From Pseudomonadales bacterium (lineage in GTDB: Bacteria > Pseudomonadota > Gammaproteobacteria > Pseudomonadales > DC-out160): a DNA stretch of 64,000 nucleotides. Where the stretch lies: assembly GCA_019090455.1 (NCBI GenBank), contig JAHRWA010000039.1, positions 392,434 to 456,433 of the forward strand, in the 5' to 3' direction. A program made the translations under genes and the position numbers. Below are positions 1 to 10,816 of the stretch, in pieces (within the stretch, counting starts at the first letter, position 1; every line of letters starts with the position of its first letter). The notes below the pieces were generated by a model that saw only the letters and a program-made list of their open reading frames with translations, searched no databases and was not told the DNA's origin.

Positions 1-353
1 AACAAGTTGGCAGACGTTATTTCCACAAGTCGTGAATTCTGTACTGCTACAATAGAGGCACTACGCGGAAAAAAATCAAACAATGCCATTTCACCAATAC
101 AATCACCGGCATATAAGTGCTTAAGGAGGTATTCTTTATTATTCCACGCCTTCAATACCGCGACTTGGCCCGTTTCAATAACATACATCGAGGTGGTTGA
201 GTCCCCTTCTCGAAACAAATAATCGCCTTGTTTCACCTGAATGATCGGTGCATCAGACACTAGCTGCTCGATCACATCCTCTCGAATCGCGCCGAACACA
301 GGAATGCTCTTTAACAGGCCAAACCGATTGCCTTCCTTGACATTAAAATCCAT
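1..353 (-). CDS. Cyclic nucleotide-binding domain protein, N-terminal part (runs off window)
   Basis: The reverse strand opens at an ATG at 353, immediately preceded by an in-frame TAA, so the start is fixed. About 117 codons are visible before the window edge. Residues ~15-117 read as a cNMP-binding beta-roll. The segment GEMALFDFFPRSASIVA matches the phosphate-binding cassette of CRP-type domains (Gly-Glu plus Arg-Ser/Ala), and KQGDYLFREGDS precedes it. The family senses cAMP or cGMP. Whether an HTH, a kinase, a CBS or another output domain follows cannot be seen. It lies downstream of the carboxylase operon on the same strand, 71 bp away, with a stem-loop in between, so it may be read through from it or be separate. 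Confidence 0.85.
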   Translation of the reverse strand, partial: MDFNVKEGNRFGLLKSIPVFGAIREDVIEQLVSDAPIIQVKQGDYLFREGDSTTSMYVIETGQVAVLKAWNNKEYLLKHLYAGDCIGEMALFDFFPRSASIVAVQNSRLVEITSANL

Positions 354-376
354 TTAAAACCTATATTAACTGAAAG

Positions 377-418
377 TGCACCCCTAAGAAATAACCTCTA
401 TTTTCTGAAAGGGGTGCA
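377..418 (-). other. Stem-loop between carboxylase operon and cNMP-binding gene
   Basis: A 9-bp perfect inverted repeat (TGCACCCCT at 377-385 against AGGGGTGCA at 410-418) has a 24-nt AT-rich loop. It sits 7 bp past the stop of the biotin carboxylase gene. No strong U-run follows on either strand, so it may be a weak terminator or a processing/mRNA-end structure. Confidence 0.4.
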
Positions 419-424
419 TTGCCA

Positions 425-3358
425 TTAGAGCACTTCCGCTAAAGCCATTTCCGTACTCTTGCGAACTCGCGCTTTCACTTCTTCGGGATCCACTTCCACT
501 AGCTTTTCATCAGGCGTCACTTTAAAGAGCGATTGCCCCTCTTTTACAATTTCACCTTCGGTATTTTCCAAGACGATTTTATCAATAGTGCCGGAAAACG
601 GTGCATAGACCTTGTTAAACATTTTCATCACTTCAACAATATAAAGGGGATCACCCTCGTTAAAATGATCACCTTCGTTTACAAAGGCCGGCAAACCCGG
701 TGCTTCTTGCGCGTAGAACATTCCACCACACACAGCAGAAATCTCATCCGCTTTTGTCGCTGGCGGTGGCACCAACACTTTCGACATGGCATCTTGCAAC
801 TCTTCATCTTGCAACTTTTCAGGAATAGAGATGGTTAGATTGTCATTCACCTTAAGCTCATAGAAACCTTGTTTCTTGGCATTCTTCAGCAGCATTTCAA
901 AAATTTCCATACCTGCCTGAAAGCCAGCATGAGAAGACTGCACTTTGTCCCAAGCAGCTTGATCCAAACCGCCTTGTGGGTTTTTTGAAAGTAGGGCGGT
1001 ATTCAACTCTGGGTAATCACTAATATTCAAACGTGCTTTAATATCAGTATAGAACCGCAAAGCCGCTTGTAGAATATCATTATCATGCTTCCAAACGCCG
1101 TAAGCAGCAGGCAAGTTTTCTTTATAATCCATATTCAGATAATGATAAGTCTGATCCAATACCTCATACGGATTCACCCGCCACACAACGTCATCGCCAT
1201 CAAATTGCATATTAAACTTATTAAAGCTCAACCAACCTGCATAGTAATGAGGCTCATCCAATAACATCTGAGTTGGCCGCAATACCAATGTCCGTTTACG
1301 GTCAAATGCCGCCTTCTGCGCAATTAACGCTTCACTAAGCTGGTCGTCTCCTTCAAAATTCTCTTTGGTCTTAATTAGATAATGTTTTTTAAGAGCATCA
1401 TAGGCGAAATTAATATCAAGATCGTCAGCTTGCTGCTTCAATAAGCCCACCATAGTTAGGTAAGGTACAATAAATTGTGTTGTCGATTTAGCCCTTACAT
1501 TTTCTGCTAGGAACCACTGCACTAAGCCATAATGAAATTCAAGATTTGTTGCTAATCGCTCTCCGTTTAAGACAGTTCGACGCAATACGCTAGCCATTTT
1601 CTTGTAGCTTTCACGACGATCTCCTCCGGTCGTTAACAACAAAGCGATATTGCTATCGTAAGCACCCGCCAAGGTATAATGCATAAATCGACCCGTATCC
1701 GGATTTCTTAAGCTAATACCTTGGTCATCTCGTATTTCACCTTCAATCGGATTCGACCAATACTGAACCTGCCCACCCGCATGGGGTTTCAATGCACGGT
1801 TGGTCGCATTCAAACGCGCTTCAACAGCGACACTTTTTCGTTGTATTCGACTCGGCTTAGGTAGTGCGGTGCCGTGAGATGCGATTAACACCATGGCTTC
1901 CACTAAGGAATCAACGACAAAAAAGTCATTGGCATCATCTGGATTGGCAAACTTTAAGGAATAACACAGCTCTGATACTCGGTGCTCAACCTGAATTCGT
2001 GTATTCATTTCCATAAAGAAGTGCATTTCTTTATCCACGATACACTCAAATGTTGAAACTGAATCCAGCCCCACAGCCAAACCAAACTTTTCGGATTCAA
2101 TTTCCATTTTTTGTAGGATAATCAAATCACCTTCAAGCGCTAGCGCTTCGGCTTCTTTATTTTGGCCCCTTGCGTCTTCAATTGCCTTTTTTAAATCTTC
2201 CTGAGTTTGCGAAACTTCTAATAGTTTTTGCTCATGCATTTGCAAGGAGCAGTCACGAGCTCCTAGCGTCGTGCACCATTCACCATTACCAATCACCTGA
2301 ATTTCTTGGTGACGAGTCGTTTCAATATTCAGTTCGATGAGTATATTTTTATTGTCACCGACACCGTTAGTTTTAACCTCATTGATAATTTCTAGAATCA
2401 GCTCAGGGGTCTCGCCTGCCGCCTGTTCAATCCGAGAATCTAAATCACCTTTAAACGATGAAGGGGCCTTGAGGATACGCTGCCCTTTTCCGCCGCCGCC
2501 GCCAATCGCTTTTAGTCGAATTCGGTTTTCAGAAAACTTTTTGAATGTTGCTACAACCTGCTTGATGGCCTCAGCTGACATTTCGTCAACCGAAATAAGA
2601 TCAATGCCCTTGTCATACGCCGAAGACAATACATCATCCGCAATATCAGTGACGGCATTACCGGAATCAAAAACAGCATCAGAAACTTCTAGTCCCTTTT
2701 CAGCAACCAGTTTTTTCAAACCCGCAATGTCTTTATATTTTTCTAATAGCGTTAGCGCCGTTAGATTATCGACCCCTGGAGTAACACTCACATCACATTC
2801 AAGCGCGGTGCGTTTAGCCTCATCCTTCAATCCAGCCGCGCGCTGTGTACCGGAATTTGGCCCAATAAAATTAAGCCCGGCCCGTTCCATTGCACGTACC
2901 ATTTGCTCATCTTCAGCCATAAAACCATAGCCCGCAAAAATGGCGTTGTATCCATTTTCATGAGCAATAGCAATAATCTGATTAATACGCTGAGTCCGCT
3001 CTTCTTTATCTGCGCCACTATAATCAGGGACACGATGAATACGATTGGTATCCGTCAGTTGGCGCAATTCCGGCGCCAGCGCTTGGTTGTAGACGATAGA
3101 ATCTTTTTCTGACAAAAGAATGCCATAACTATCGATACCCATTTCGTCAAAAACATCCATCGCTTCTTTACGAATAGGACCACGGCAAATAATTAACGGC
3201 TTCAGTGCCGTACAATCAAATTGCTTTACCCAAACCGAATCGGTGCTTTGACGGCGCCGATCCTGATGAATCAAAGGGTTATTAATATACAAGTTATCTT
3301 TATTGTCGCTGCTAACATTATTCACTGTAAGAACCTCATCACTCTCAAATCTTGTCAC
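425..3358 (-). CDS. Large biotin carboxylase / biotin carboxyl carrier subunit of an acyl-CoA (propionyl-CoA) carboxylase
   Basis: A 977-residue alpha-type subunit predicted to carboxylate biotin with ATP and bicarbonate for transfer to propionyl-CoA. The biotin carboxylase N-domain spans ~50-170 and the ATP-grasp region ~180-480. Visible are a glycine-rich loop (KAIGGGGGKG, ~283-292), RHQEIQVIGNG (~349-359) and EMNTRIQVEH (~450-459) with the catalytic Glu/Asn/Arg. The C-terminal biotinyl domain carries EVMKM with the biotin Lys at about 912. It is much longer than PccA/AccC-type subunits: ~60 extra residues lie between TPGV (~193-196) and the glycine-rich loop, plus a long middle region (~490-860) of unknown role. 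The start is GTG, 2 bp after the carboxyltransferase stop, implying translational coupling. Propionyl-CoA as substrate is inferred from the mutase and MeaB genes upstream. Confidence 0.85.
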   Translation of the reverse strand: MTRFESDEVLTVNNVSSDNKDNLYINNPLIHQDRRRQSTDSVWVKQFDCTALKPLIICRGPIRKEAMDVFDEMGIDSYGILLSEKDSIVYNQALAPELRQLTDTNRIHRVPDYSGADKEERTQRINQIIAIAHENGYNAIFAGYGFMAEDEQMVRAMERAGLNFIGPNSGTQRAAGLKDEAKRTALECDVSVTPGVDNLTALTLLEKYKDIAGLKKLVAEKGLEVSDAVFDSGNAVTDIADDVLSSAYDKGIDLISVDEMSAEAIKQVVATFKKFSENRIRLKAIGGGGGKGQRILKAPSSFKGDLDSRIEQAAGETPELILEIINEVKTNGVGDNKNILIELNIETTRHQEIQVIGNGEWCTTLGARDCSLQMHEQKLLEVSQTQEDLKKAIEDARGQNKEAEALALEGDLIILQKMEIESEKFGLAVGLDSVSTFECIVDKEMHFFMEMNTRIQVEHRVSELCYSLKFANPDDANDFFVVDSLVEAMVLIASHGTALPKPSRIQRKSVAVEARLNATNRALKPHAGGQVQYWSNPIEGEIRDDQGISLRNPDTGRFMHYTLAGAYDSNIALLLTTGGDRRESYKKMASVLRRTVLNGERLATNLEFHYGLVQWFLAENVRAKSTTQFIVPYLTMVGLLKQQADDLDINFAYDALKKHYLIKTKENFEGDDQLSEALIAQKAAFDRKRTLVLRPTQMLLDEPHYYAGWLSFNKFNMQFDGDDVVWRVNPYEVLDQTYHYLNMDYKENLPAAYGVWKHDNDILQAALRFYTDIKARLNISDYPELNTALLSKNPQGGLDQAAWDKVQSSHAGFQAGMEIFEMLLKNAKKQGFYELKVNDNLTISIPEKLQDEELQDAMSKVLVPPPATKADEISAVCGGMFYAQEAPGLPAFVNEGDHFNEGDPLYIVEVMKMFNKVYAPFSGTIDKIVLENTEGEIVKEGQSLFKVTPDEKLVEVDPEEVKARVRKSTEMALAEVL

Positions 3359-3360
3359 TA

Positions 3361-5076
3361 TTAATGGAATTCACGTTGTATGGATTGCATGGGTTCCGGT
3401 GTGTAATGTCTTAATAAGAATTCAAGATTCTCACCCAGGACTTGACGCAAATCATAAGGCATAACCAATTGAGAGATAGATCCAAGACTCAGAGCCTCTC
3501 GTGGATTCATTAATTCTTCTTCGTATCGTTGACCCAGCATTTTTTCTTGCTCTACGAACCAAGCATTCGTTTGCTGTTCAGCATCGGCTTTACTGACACC
3601 ATCCTTCGTCAGCGTAGCGATTCTGCTCGCCACTTGTCCGCGCAGCGCTCTCATCTCATCCTTAAAAACAAACTCTTTTCCGGCTGGCCCCATTACCGCT
3701 AAACGAGTCGTGGGCAATGCCAATACCAAATCTGCTCCAGTCGCATAAGCGTTAAAAGCCGCATAGGCTCCACCAAAAGCATTTCGAACTATCAATAGTA
3801 TTCGAGGAGTTCGCAAATCGATAATGGCATCTAGCATCGCCCGGCCTGCTTGCACAATCCCCCGTTTTTCCTGATCCGTACCCGGTAAGAATCCGGTAGT
3901 ATCTTCCACAAAGATAACGGGAATATTATAGAGGTTACAAAAACGCACAAAGCGAGCAATTTTAAGCGCCGCGTCCACGTCTATCTGACCCGATGAAACC
4001 GCACTGTTATTCGCACAAAAGCCCACTACGTTTCCACCCAAACGGCCTAATGCACAAACTGTATTTTGTGCTCGATCAGGTTGTATCTCAAAAAAATCGC
4101 CATGATCACATATCTGTTGTATTAAAATTCGAATATCAACAGGTGTGTTATAGCCGGTAGGCGAATTGAAAGCCTTTTTCAATAGAATATCCGCATCCCA
4201 AGTCTTTCGATCAATGGGATCAGAGGTCGCCTGAAAAGGTGCCATACTGGCATTATTATCGGGAATATAGCTCAATAATTTCTTCACGGTTTCTAAAGCG
4301 CTAACTTCATCGGGAACAACAAAATCTGTCACTCCTGATTTACTATGCACTCCCGGCCCACCTAATTCATCAGCGGTAACATCTTCACCTAATACTGATT
4401 TAACAACTCCCGGCCCAGTTAAGCCGAAAAAAGTTTCGTTAGGCTGGATAACAAAACTACCTTGTCGAGGAAGATAAGCTCCGCCCCCGGCATTGAATCC
4501 GAACATGCACATGATAGAAGGTACAACGCCGCTGATTTTTCTTAGCGCGGTAAATGCGGCAGAATAGCCGTCCAGCCCACCAACACCAGCTGGTACGAAA
4601 GCACCTGCGCTATCATTCATTCCAATTACCGGTATTTTACGTTTTCCAGCCAATCGAAAAAGTTCAGCGAGTTTACGTCCATTAGTAGCATCCATGGATC
4701 CTGCTCTAACCGTAAAATCATGACCATAGATAGCGACATCACGACCATCAACATCAATAATGCCAGTCACAAGGGATGCCCCATCCAAATTCTTACCCCA
4801 GTTTTGATATAGAATTTTAGGCTCTTTGTCAGTTAACACTTTAATCCGTTCCCAAACAGTCATCCGCTTTTTTTGATGCTGTCGCTCAATCGCAACCACA
4901 CCCGCAGACTGAGTAGGGCGCTGCATTAAGTCCCAACCCTCTTTCAAAGCTTGTTCGTAAATTCCTGGCTCACTTGCAATTTCACCGGGAATTTCAAACT
5001 TCACTTCTTGAGGTTTATCAAATGGATTTTCTAGGGAGGGAACGCTTTTTAAAGCGCTCGGCTTTTCCTTTGACAT
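3361..5076 (-). CDS. Acyl-CoA carboxylase carboxyltransferase (beta) subunit
   Basis: 571 residues of the crotonase-fold carboxyltransferase family (PccB/AccD type). It should move the carboxyl group from biotin to an acyl-CoA, most likely propionyl-CoA given the neighbours. The N-half shows the acyl-CoA-side region with [19 protein letters not shown] (~155-175) and [12 protein letters not shown]. The C-half has [18 protein letters not shown] and the glycine-rich [22 protein letters not shown] start with GAGA upstream. It lies 2 bp before the biotin carboxylase gene and ~140 bp after meaB on the same strand, so all four genes probably form one transcript. Length is slightly above the usual ~510-540, from an N-terminal extension of about 60 residues. 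Confidence 0.88.
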   Translation of the reverse strand: MSKEKPSALKSVPSLENPFDKPQEVKFEIPGEIASEPGIYEQALKEGWDLMQRPTQSAGVVAIERQHQKKRMTVWERIKVLTDKEPKILYQNWGKNLDGASLVTGIIDVDGRDVAIYGHDFTVRAGSMDATNGRKLAELFRLAGKRKIPVIGMNDSAGAFVPAGVGGLDGYSAAFTALRKISGVVPSIMCMFGFNAGGGAYLPRQGSFVIQPNETFFGLTGPGVVKSVLGEDVTADELGGPGVHSKSGVTDFVVPDEVSALETVKKLLSYIPDNNASMAPFQATSDPIDRKTWDADILLKKAFNSPTGYNTPVDIRILIQQICDHGDFFEIQPDRAQNTVCALGRLGGNVVGFCANNSAVSSGQIDVDAALKIARFVRFCNLYNIPVIFVEDTTGFLPGTDQEKRGIVQAGRAMLDAIIDLRTPRILLIVRNAFGGAYAAFNAYATGADLVLALPTTRLAVMGPAGKEFVFKDEMRALRGQVASRIATLTKDGVSKADAEQQTNAWFVEQEKMLGQRYEEELMNPREALSLGSISQLVMPYDLRQVLGENLEFLLRHYTPEPMQSIQREFH

Positions 5077-5215
5077 GGTTTCTATCTCTTTAACTATTAA
5101 TGTTTACGAATACTATTGTTCATGAATAAGAGGCTTTGATGTGCCAACCTATAGAATGAACAGCAACCTCGAAAGGTTAAAATTTTTAAATCAAATGGCA
5201 GTTTGTTTAGGATGC

Positions 5216-6310
5216 TTAGGAGAATACATCCATTATTTGCTTGGCTGCTGCATAGGGCGCAATTTCTCCCTTCACTACACGCGATTCAAGCAAAGGCCAG
5301 GCCTGTCGTACTTGGGTATTTTGTTTTAAACGAATATCCAGCATTTCTCGAATCAGTTTCCACATCCAGGCTTTATTTTGACTTGCACGTTTCTCATCAA
5401 AACTCGACAGCTGAGTCTCATTTTCCGGTTCAGAAACGACGTTAGCAGAGTTTGTATTCTCAGAGCTTTCATTCTCAGAGCTTTTGTTCACAGGTCCTGG
5501 GCCAACAGAACTCTCCACTAACTGCTTTTTCGCTAATTCAAAATACTCCACCAACATGTCCCAGACATCCGCGATGTTTTCATTTTCCAAAGCAGAGCAG
5601 GTTACAACTTTAGGTTGCCAAAACGCCCCATGTTGTACCAATTGAAATGCATTAAGGTAATGACGTTTTGTCTGTTGCGCCATATTCAAACTTTCACCGT
5701 CAGCTTTGTTTATCACGATGGAATCAGCCAACTCCAAAATGCCTTTCTTAATGCCTTGTAGCTCGTCCCCCGCATTGGGCAACATCAGCACTAGAAAAAA
5801 ATCCACCATGCCCGCAACTTCATATTCAGATTGCCCAACACCCACGGTTTCAACCAAAATTACATCGTATCCGGCAGCTTCGCACAGCAACATGGTTTCG
5901 CGAGTTTTATGAGCCACTCCACCCAATGCTCCACCGGAAGGCGAGGGTCGAATATAGGCATTACTCTCTCGAGACAAATATTCCATACGTGTTTTGTCGC
6001 CCAGTATGCTGCCGCCTGCAATAGGGGAGCTTGGGTCAACGGCCAATACGGCTACTTTTTTTCCTAATCCCAGCAGAAACAATCCAAAGGTTTCGATAAA
6101 AGTCGACTTACCAACACCAGGAATTCCCGTAATACCGATACGCATACTATTACCGGAATAGGGCAGTATTCTTTCTAAAAGCTGTTGGGACTTTTCTCTA
6201 TCATTTGAAAGAGTACTCTCAACTAAGGTGATTGCCTTCGCTAATGAACGGCGATCACCTTGAATCAGCTTATCTATACTGATCTTCGAAATCACATCAA
6301 CCTGTGACAC
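5216..6310 (-). CDS. meaB: Methylmalonyl-CoA mutase-associated GTPase MeaB (ArgK-type)
   Basis: 364-residue SIMIBI-class G protein that protects and reloads B12-dependent methylmalonyl-CoA mutase. The P-loop GIPGVGKS is at ~62-69, [18 protein letters not shown] follows (switch I/base-contact region typical of MeaB), then ETVGVGQSE as G3 and NKAD as G4. A low-complexity Ser/Asn/Glu-rich insertion lies at ~280-310, before the C-terminal helix region, and is unusual in the family. The start is GTG with GGAG 6 bp upstream. It lies 18 bp downstream of the mutase gene, the classical mutase-chaperone pairing. Confidence 0.93.
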   Translation of the reverse strand: MSQVDVISKISIDKLIQGDRRSLAKAITLVESTLSNDREKSQQLLERILPYSGNSMRIGITGIPGVGKSTFIETFGLFLLGLGKKVAVLAVDPSSPIAGGSILGDKTRMEYLSRESNAYIRPSPSGGALGGVAHKTRETMLLCEAAGYDVILVETVGVGQSEYEVAGMVDFFLVLMLPNAGDELQGIKKGILELADSIVINKADGESLNMAQQTKRHYLNAFQLVQHGAFWQPKVVTCSALENENIADVWDMLVEYFELAKKQLVESSVGPGPVNKSSENESSENTNSANVVSEPENETQLSSFDEKRASQNKAWMWKLIREMLDIRLKQNTQVRQAWPLLESRVVKGEIAPYAAAKQIMDVFS

Positions 6311-6328
6311 GCAATGCTCCCACCTTCT

Positions 6329-8506
6329 TTATGAATTCACTGCCTTGTTTACTTCAATCAATACACCTCTAGCAGCAAGGGGGATTTTTGTACCTGGTCC
6401 AAAGATACCTTTCACACCTTCATCATATAAAGCTTGATAGTCTTGCTTTGGTATAACCCCACCGGCGATAACAATAATGTCATCAGCACCCTGCTTCTTC
6501 AGTTCTGCTATCAATGCGGGTATCAATGTTTTGTGTCCTGCTGCTTGCGATGAAACACCGACTATATGGACATCATTTTCAACCGCCTGCTTAGCCACCT
6601 CTTCCGGTGTAGAGAACATAGGGGATAGATCAATATCAAAACCGACATCTGCAAAGGCAGTTGCAATGACCTTTGCACCGCGATCATGTCCATCCTGCCC
6701 CATCTTCGCCACCAACATTCGCGGCCGACGGCCATGCGTGGAAACAAAATCATTGATATCAGATTTGATTCCATTCCAATCTTCATCATCATTGTAAGCA
6801 CTACCGTAGACGCCCGAAATTGTCTGCGATTGAGCTTTATATCGACCCCACTTTTCCTCAAGAGCAAAAGAGATTTCACCGACAGTGGCACGAGCACGAG
6901 CAGCATCGACAGAAAGAGCCAGCAAGTTTCCTTCACCTGTCTCGGCACATTGCGATAGCGCAGCCAATGCCGCTTGTGTCGCCTTTTCATCGCGATTAGC
7001 CCGCAGCTTTTTCAGCCCCGCAATTTGTTGCTCTCGAACAACGTCATTATCAATCTCAAGAATCTCTAACTCCTCTTCCTCCTCGAGAAGATATTTGTTC
7101 ACACCAACAATAACGTCTTCACCCCGATCGATGCGAGCCTGCTTCTTCGCTGCGGATTCTTCAATTCTTAACTTCGGCAACCCTGTTTCTAGCGCAGTCG
7201 CCATGCCGCCTCGCTCATCAATTTCAGAAATCAATTCACGAGCCCGATCCGCGATGTCCTGTGTGAGACTCTCCATCATGTAAGAGCCGCCCCAGGGATC
7301 AATAACCTTGGTGATACCTGTCTCTTCCTGCAATACGATTTGAGTATTTCTCGCAATACGCGCTGAAAACTCGGTAGGCAATGCAACGGCTTCATCCAGC
7401 GCATTGGTATGCAACGATTGCGTACCGCCAAAAATAGCGGCCATCGCCTCTACGGTAGTACGAACCACGTTGTTGTAAGGATCTTGCTCCGTCAAAGACC
7501 AGCCCGAGGTTTGGCAATGGGTACGCAACATTTTTGACTTCACATTTTTTGGATCAAATTCGCTTACAATTTCCGACCACAGTAAGCGGGCTGCTCGCAG
7601 CTTCGCAATCTCCATGTAGAAATTCATGCCTATACCAAAAAAGAAGGACAATCGAGATGCAAATTTATCGATCGCTAGCCCGGCATCGATAGCAGTACGG
7701 ATATATTCCTTGCCATCCGATAGGGTATAAGCCAACTCAATCGCTGCATCCCCCCCAGCCTCTTGAATATGGTAACCGGATATTGAAATGGTATTGAACT
7801 TAGGCATATTCTCGGAGCAGTAAGCGATGATATCGCCGATGGCTTTCATCGATTGCTTTGGTGGGTATATGTAGGTATTACGCACCATAAATTCTTTCAG
7901 AATGTCGTTTTGAATCGTCCCTGCCAGCTGGTCAGGTGATACACCCTGCTCTTCTGCCGCCACGATATAGTTGGCCAACGTTGGCAACACAGCCCCATTC
8001 ATGGTCATTGAGGTTGAGACTTTACCCAGAGGAATCCCGTCGAATAACACTTTCATATCTTCTACAGAATCAATCGCAACTCCAGCCTTCCCCACATCAC
8101 CTGCCACACGTGGGTGGTCAGAGTCGTATCCCCGATGTGTCGCGAGATCAAATGCGACGGATACCCCTTGTTGGCCCGCCGCAAGGTTTTTGCGATAGAA
8201 AGCGTTAGATTCTTCTGCTGTTGAAAACCCGGCATATTGACGAATAGTCCAAGGCCGACCGGCATACATTGTGGCTTGTGGTCCGCGCACGAAGGGTTCG
8301 AGACCCGGCATAGTATCGGTATAAGGTAGAGCCTGCGTATCAGCTTGAGAATAAAGAGGTTTAATATCAACGCCCTCGGGTGTATTCCAAATCAAACTAT
8401 CTAATGATTTGCCCCTAAGTTGCTTAGTAGCCAACTCTTCCCACTCCTCTAGAGTGTGTTTTACGGGTCGATATTCGTTGTTATCAGTCTTGTTCTCATC
8501 AGACAT
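6329..8506 (-). CDS. scpA: Methylmalonyl-CoA mutase, single-chain B12-dependent
   Basis: 725 residues from the ATG at 8506, chosen over an upstream GTG at 8560 because AGAGG precedes it at good spacing and the extra residues look non-native. It isomerises (R)-methylmalonyl-CoA to succinyl-CoA. The N-terminal TIM barrel contains [28 protein letters not shown] and [11 protein letters not shown]. The C-terminal cobalamin domain has DGHDRG, with the cobalt-ligating His at ~607, followed by GVSSQ and AGGVIP. Length and single-chain layout match the homodimeric or catalytic-subunit type. First gene of the minus-strand propionate module. The 237-bp gap to the divergent epimerase gene must hold promoters for both directions; I could not recognise a cobalamin riboswitch in it. 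Confidence 0.94.
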   Translation of the reverse strand: MSDENKTDNNEYRPVKHTLEEWEELATKQLRGKSLDSLIWNTPEGVDIKPLYSQADTQALPYTDTMPGLEPFVRGPQATMYAGRPWTIRQYAGFSTAEESNAFYRKNLAAGQQGVSVAFDLATHRGYDSDHPRVAGDVGKAGVAIDSVEDMKVLFDGIPLGKVSTSMTMNGAVLPTLANYIVAAEEQGVSPDQLAGTIQNDILKEFMVRNTYIYPPKQSMKAIGDIIAYCSENMPKFNTISISGYHIQEAGGDAAIELAYTLSDGKEYIRTAIDAGLAIDKFASRLSFFFGIGMNFYMEIAKLRAARLLWSEIVSEFDPKNVKSKMLRTHCQTSGWSLTEQDPYNNVVRTTVEAMAAIFGGTQSLHTNALDEAVALPTEFSARIARNTQIVLQEETGITKVIDPWGGSYMMESLTQDIADRARELISEIDERGGMATALETGLPKLRIEESAAKKQARIDRGEDVIVGVNKYLLEEEEELEILEIDNDVVREQQIAGLKKLRANRDEKATQAALAALSQCAETGEGNLLALSVDAARARATVGEISFALEEKWGRYKAQSQTISGVYGSAYNDDEDWNGIKSDINDFVSTHGRRPRMLVAKMGQDGHDRGAKVIATAFADVGFDIDLSPMFSTPEEVAKQAVENDVHIVGVSSQAAGHKTLIPALIAELKKQGADDIIVIAGGVIPKQDYQALYDEGVKGIFGPGTKIPLAARGVLIEVNKAVNS

Positions 8507-8743
8507 TTGTAAACCTCTTTGATCCCTGCGGCTTGCGGGCGCATATAATAAATCAATCACCTTCAGAAAGCCCGTATTCGTGAAGTCGCCAGGGCTAAAA
8601 ATGCTTATCTTATGGTAAGAAAACCACTAGAATGGCCGGCATCTGAACATATCGGGCAAAAACGATCAATTTACAACCTGCTTTGACCTCCAGCCCTGAC
8701 TTCAACAGCAAGATTAAAACATGACTATTACTAAGGAATTAAC

Positions 8744-9160
8744 ATGATTATTGGCTTAGATCACATCGCCGTTGCTGTACCTGACTTCCAAGCAGCCATA
8801 GAACGTTTTTCTGAAGACTTCGGCTTAACCTTAAAGGGTACGGAAGATGTTGCCGACGCAAAAACGTCTACTGCATTCCTACCTGTGGCAAAAACCCAAA
8901 TTGAATTAGTTCATCCCCTTAATGGAGAAGGTCCAATCCAGAAATACTTAGACAATAAAGGTGGCGGACTACACCATCTTTGTTTTCGTAGTGATGACTT
9001 GGAAGCAGATATGAAACGATTGACTGCAAAAGGTTATCAATTTATTTCTGACAAACCTAAGCCTGGCGCACACGGAACTAGCGTTGCTTGGATTCACCCT
9101 AAAAGCACCAATGGCATCCTCATTGAAATCGCTCAATACGGTGAAGACCACCACGACTAA
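8744..9160 (+). CDS. mce: Methylmalonyl-CoA epimerase
   Basis: 138-residue VOC-superfamily metalloenzyme interconverting (S)- and (R)-methylmalonyl-CoA, the step between propionyl-CoA carboxylase and the mutase. Opening IIGLDHIAVAV gives metal ligand His7. GGGLHHLCF provides a second His (~77/78), and GILIEIAQ carries the C-terminal Glu (~128). ATG start with AAGGAA 8-9 bp upstream. Transcribed divergently from the mutase operon, so it completes the pathway with the genes on the other strand. The next gene, rluA, starts 3 bp after the stop. Confidence 0.92.
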   Translation: MIIGLDHIAVAVPDFQAAIERFSEDFGLTLKGTEDVADAKTSTAFLPVAKTQIELVHPLNGEGPIQKYLDNKGGGLHHLCFRSDDLEADMKRLTAKGYQFISDKPKPGAHGTSVAWIHPKSTNGILIEIAQYGEDHHD

Positions 9161-9163
9161 TTC

Positions 9164-9811
9164 ATGCCTAACCTAGCTATCGACATTCTATATATTGACG
9201 AATGTATCGTTATATTAAATAAGCCCGCCTGGTTACTCTCAGTTCCAGGTAAAGGCCCCGATAAGCAAGACAGCTTAGCCAGTCGTGTTCAAGCACAATA
9301 TCCGCGAGCTCAGAACGTTCACCGATTGGATTGCGCTACATCCGGGGTCATTGTCATGGCTTTAACTCGAAGTGCTCACCGAGAGCTTAGCCGCCAGTTT
9401 CACGACCGCGAAATCAGCAAGACCTACACCGCTGTCGGAATTGGCAAACCAAAGGAAAAGGCCGGCACCATCAACTTCCCACTTATTGCTGACTGGCCAA
9501 ACCGCCCCAAACAAAAAGTCGACATCGAATCGGGAAAACAAGCGACGACCCACTGGCAAGCAAGCGACACAATAACGACATCCTCTGGTGAACCCGCAAC
9601 ACGCTTCACACTAAACCCCATCACCGGACGCTCTCATCAACTGCGAGTTCATTTGCTAGAGCTTGGCCACCCTATTCTAGGGGACAGACTTTATGCACCA
9701 CCTTCGGTAATTGAACTGTCAAAACGGCTGCTGCTGCATGCGACACAACTCACTTTATCTCACCCCACCAGTGGAGAATCCATGCAATTTGACAGCCCAT
9801 GCCCTTTCTGA
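9164..9811 (+). CDS. rluA: Pseudouridine synthase RluA (tRNA/23S rRNA)
   Basis: 215 residues, close to the E. coli RluA length of 219. Compact RluA-family catalytic domain without an S4 domain, predicted to isomerise uridine 32 of tRNAs and uridine 746 of 23S rRNA. The catalytic motif HRLDCATSG is at 53-61 with nucleophile Asp56. The family PITGRSHQLRVHL motif and GHPILGDRLY follow. ATG start lies 3 bp after the epimerase stop, so it is probably translationally coupled to mce despite being unrelated in function. Confidence 0.9.
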   Translation: MPNLAIDILYIDECIVILNKPAWLLSVPGKGPDKQDSLASRVQAQYPRAQNVHRLDCATSGVIVMALTRSAHRELSRQFHDREISKTYTAVGIGKPKEKAGTINFPLIADWPNRPKQKVDIESGKQATTHWQASDTITTSSGEPATRFTLNPITGRSHQLRVHLLELGHPILGDRLYAPPSVIELSKRLLLHATQLTLSHPTSGESMQFDSPCPF

Positions 9812-9935
9812 TGATCACTATCCTTTTTAATGATAAAGAGAGAGTCACCCTTGCATATCAAACCAATTTGCTTATATTTATAAATTCGTAATTCCAGTCT
9901 TAAAGACACTACACACAATCGGTAATGGATATCTC

Positions 9936-10589
9936 ATGACCAGCGCAACATTGATCAGCCACACAACGAATAAAATAGTTCAAATGCTTACTCTCCAAGA
10001 TGAGATGAACACTAAAATCAACAGTCAATGGCGTGAAGCGGGCTATGAGTGGCACCGAGCCATCTGGACTGAATGTGCAGAACTCATGGATCACTATGGC
10101 TGGAAGTGGTGGAAGAAACAAACTCCAGATGTGGAACAAATCAAATTAGAAATCGTCGATATTTTCCATTTTGGCTTAAGCATTCTGCTTATCGAATCCA
10201 ACAACAATGAAGACATTGCTCTGGATATTGCGACCGAATTAGAACAAAGCACAAATGAAACAGATTTCAAAATTGCAATTGAGAAACTAGCGCATAAAAC
10301 CCTAGAGACAAAATCATTCGCTATTAAGGAATTTAACACTCTACTAACACTCGCTGACATGAGTCCCGATGAACTGTTCCAACAATATGTAGGCAAGAAT
10401 GTACTCAACTTTTTCCGACAAGATCATGGCTACAAGGACGGAAGCTACATTAAAGTATGGGATGGCAAAGAAGACAATGAGCAACTTGCCGACGTTCTGA
10501 ATAAGCTAGATGCTAACTCAGTAGATTTTCGCAACGACGTGTATAAAGCACTAGAAGAAAGGTACCCTGCGACCGAATCGACCTACTAA
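9936..10589 (+). CDS. Dimeric-type dUTP diphosphatase (all-alpha NTP pyrophosphatase)
   Basis: 217-residue member of the all-alpha dUTPase_2 family, unrelated to trimeric Dut. It hydrolyses dUTP (and usually dUDP) to dUMP with Mg2+. LQDEMN near residue 20 begins the family core. The metal-binding helices show WTECAELMDHYGWKWWKK (ExxE-type) and QIKLEIVDIFHF (ExxD), and the C-terminal half contains FRQDHGYKDGSYIKVW and GKEDN, both characteristic. The family is best known from kinetoplastids, Campylobacter and phages but also occurs in chromosomal proteobacterial genes. No phage genes flank it here. Confidence 0.88.
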   Translation: MTSATLISHTTNKIVQMLTLQDEMNTKINSQWREAGYEWHRAIWTECAELMDHYGWKWWKKQTPDVEQIKLEIVDIFHFGLSILLIESNNNEDIALDIATELEQSTNETDFKIAIEKLAHKTLETKSFAIKEFNTLLTLADMSPDELFQQYVGKNVLNFFRQDHGYKDGSYIKVWDGKEDNEQLADVLNKLDANSVDFRNDVYKALEERYPATESTY

Positions 10590-10816
10590 GGCTTCTGCTC
10601 AATACTTTTGTTTATTGCTTTCCTTTATTACTACAGTTTACTACATCAGCCAAAACAAGGATTCCAGCATCACGTGCTTATTCCTCATATCAAGCATACT
10701 GCTCGGCTCCTTTTCTGGCGATCGCTTAGCAACATTACAAATGTACGTCTCAACTCATGCTAGAATAATCAAAAGAAAAATAGGCATGAGCCCACACGCA
10801 GCGGAATCAATCAAAC

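Noticed and set aside
2337..2930. 197-codon plus-strand frame inside the biotin carboxylase gene
   Set aside because: Antisense shadow of a gene with conserved catalytic motifs.
8507..8743. Possible cobalamin riboswitch before methylmalonyl-CoA mutase
   Set aside because: I could not find the conserved B12-box or the multi-stem layout, and the gap is only 237 bp shared by two promoters.
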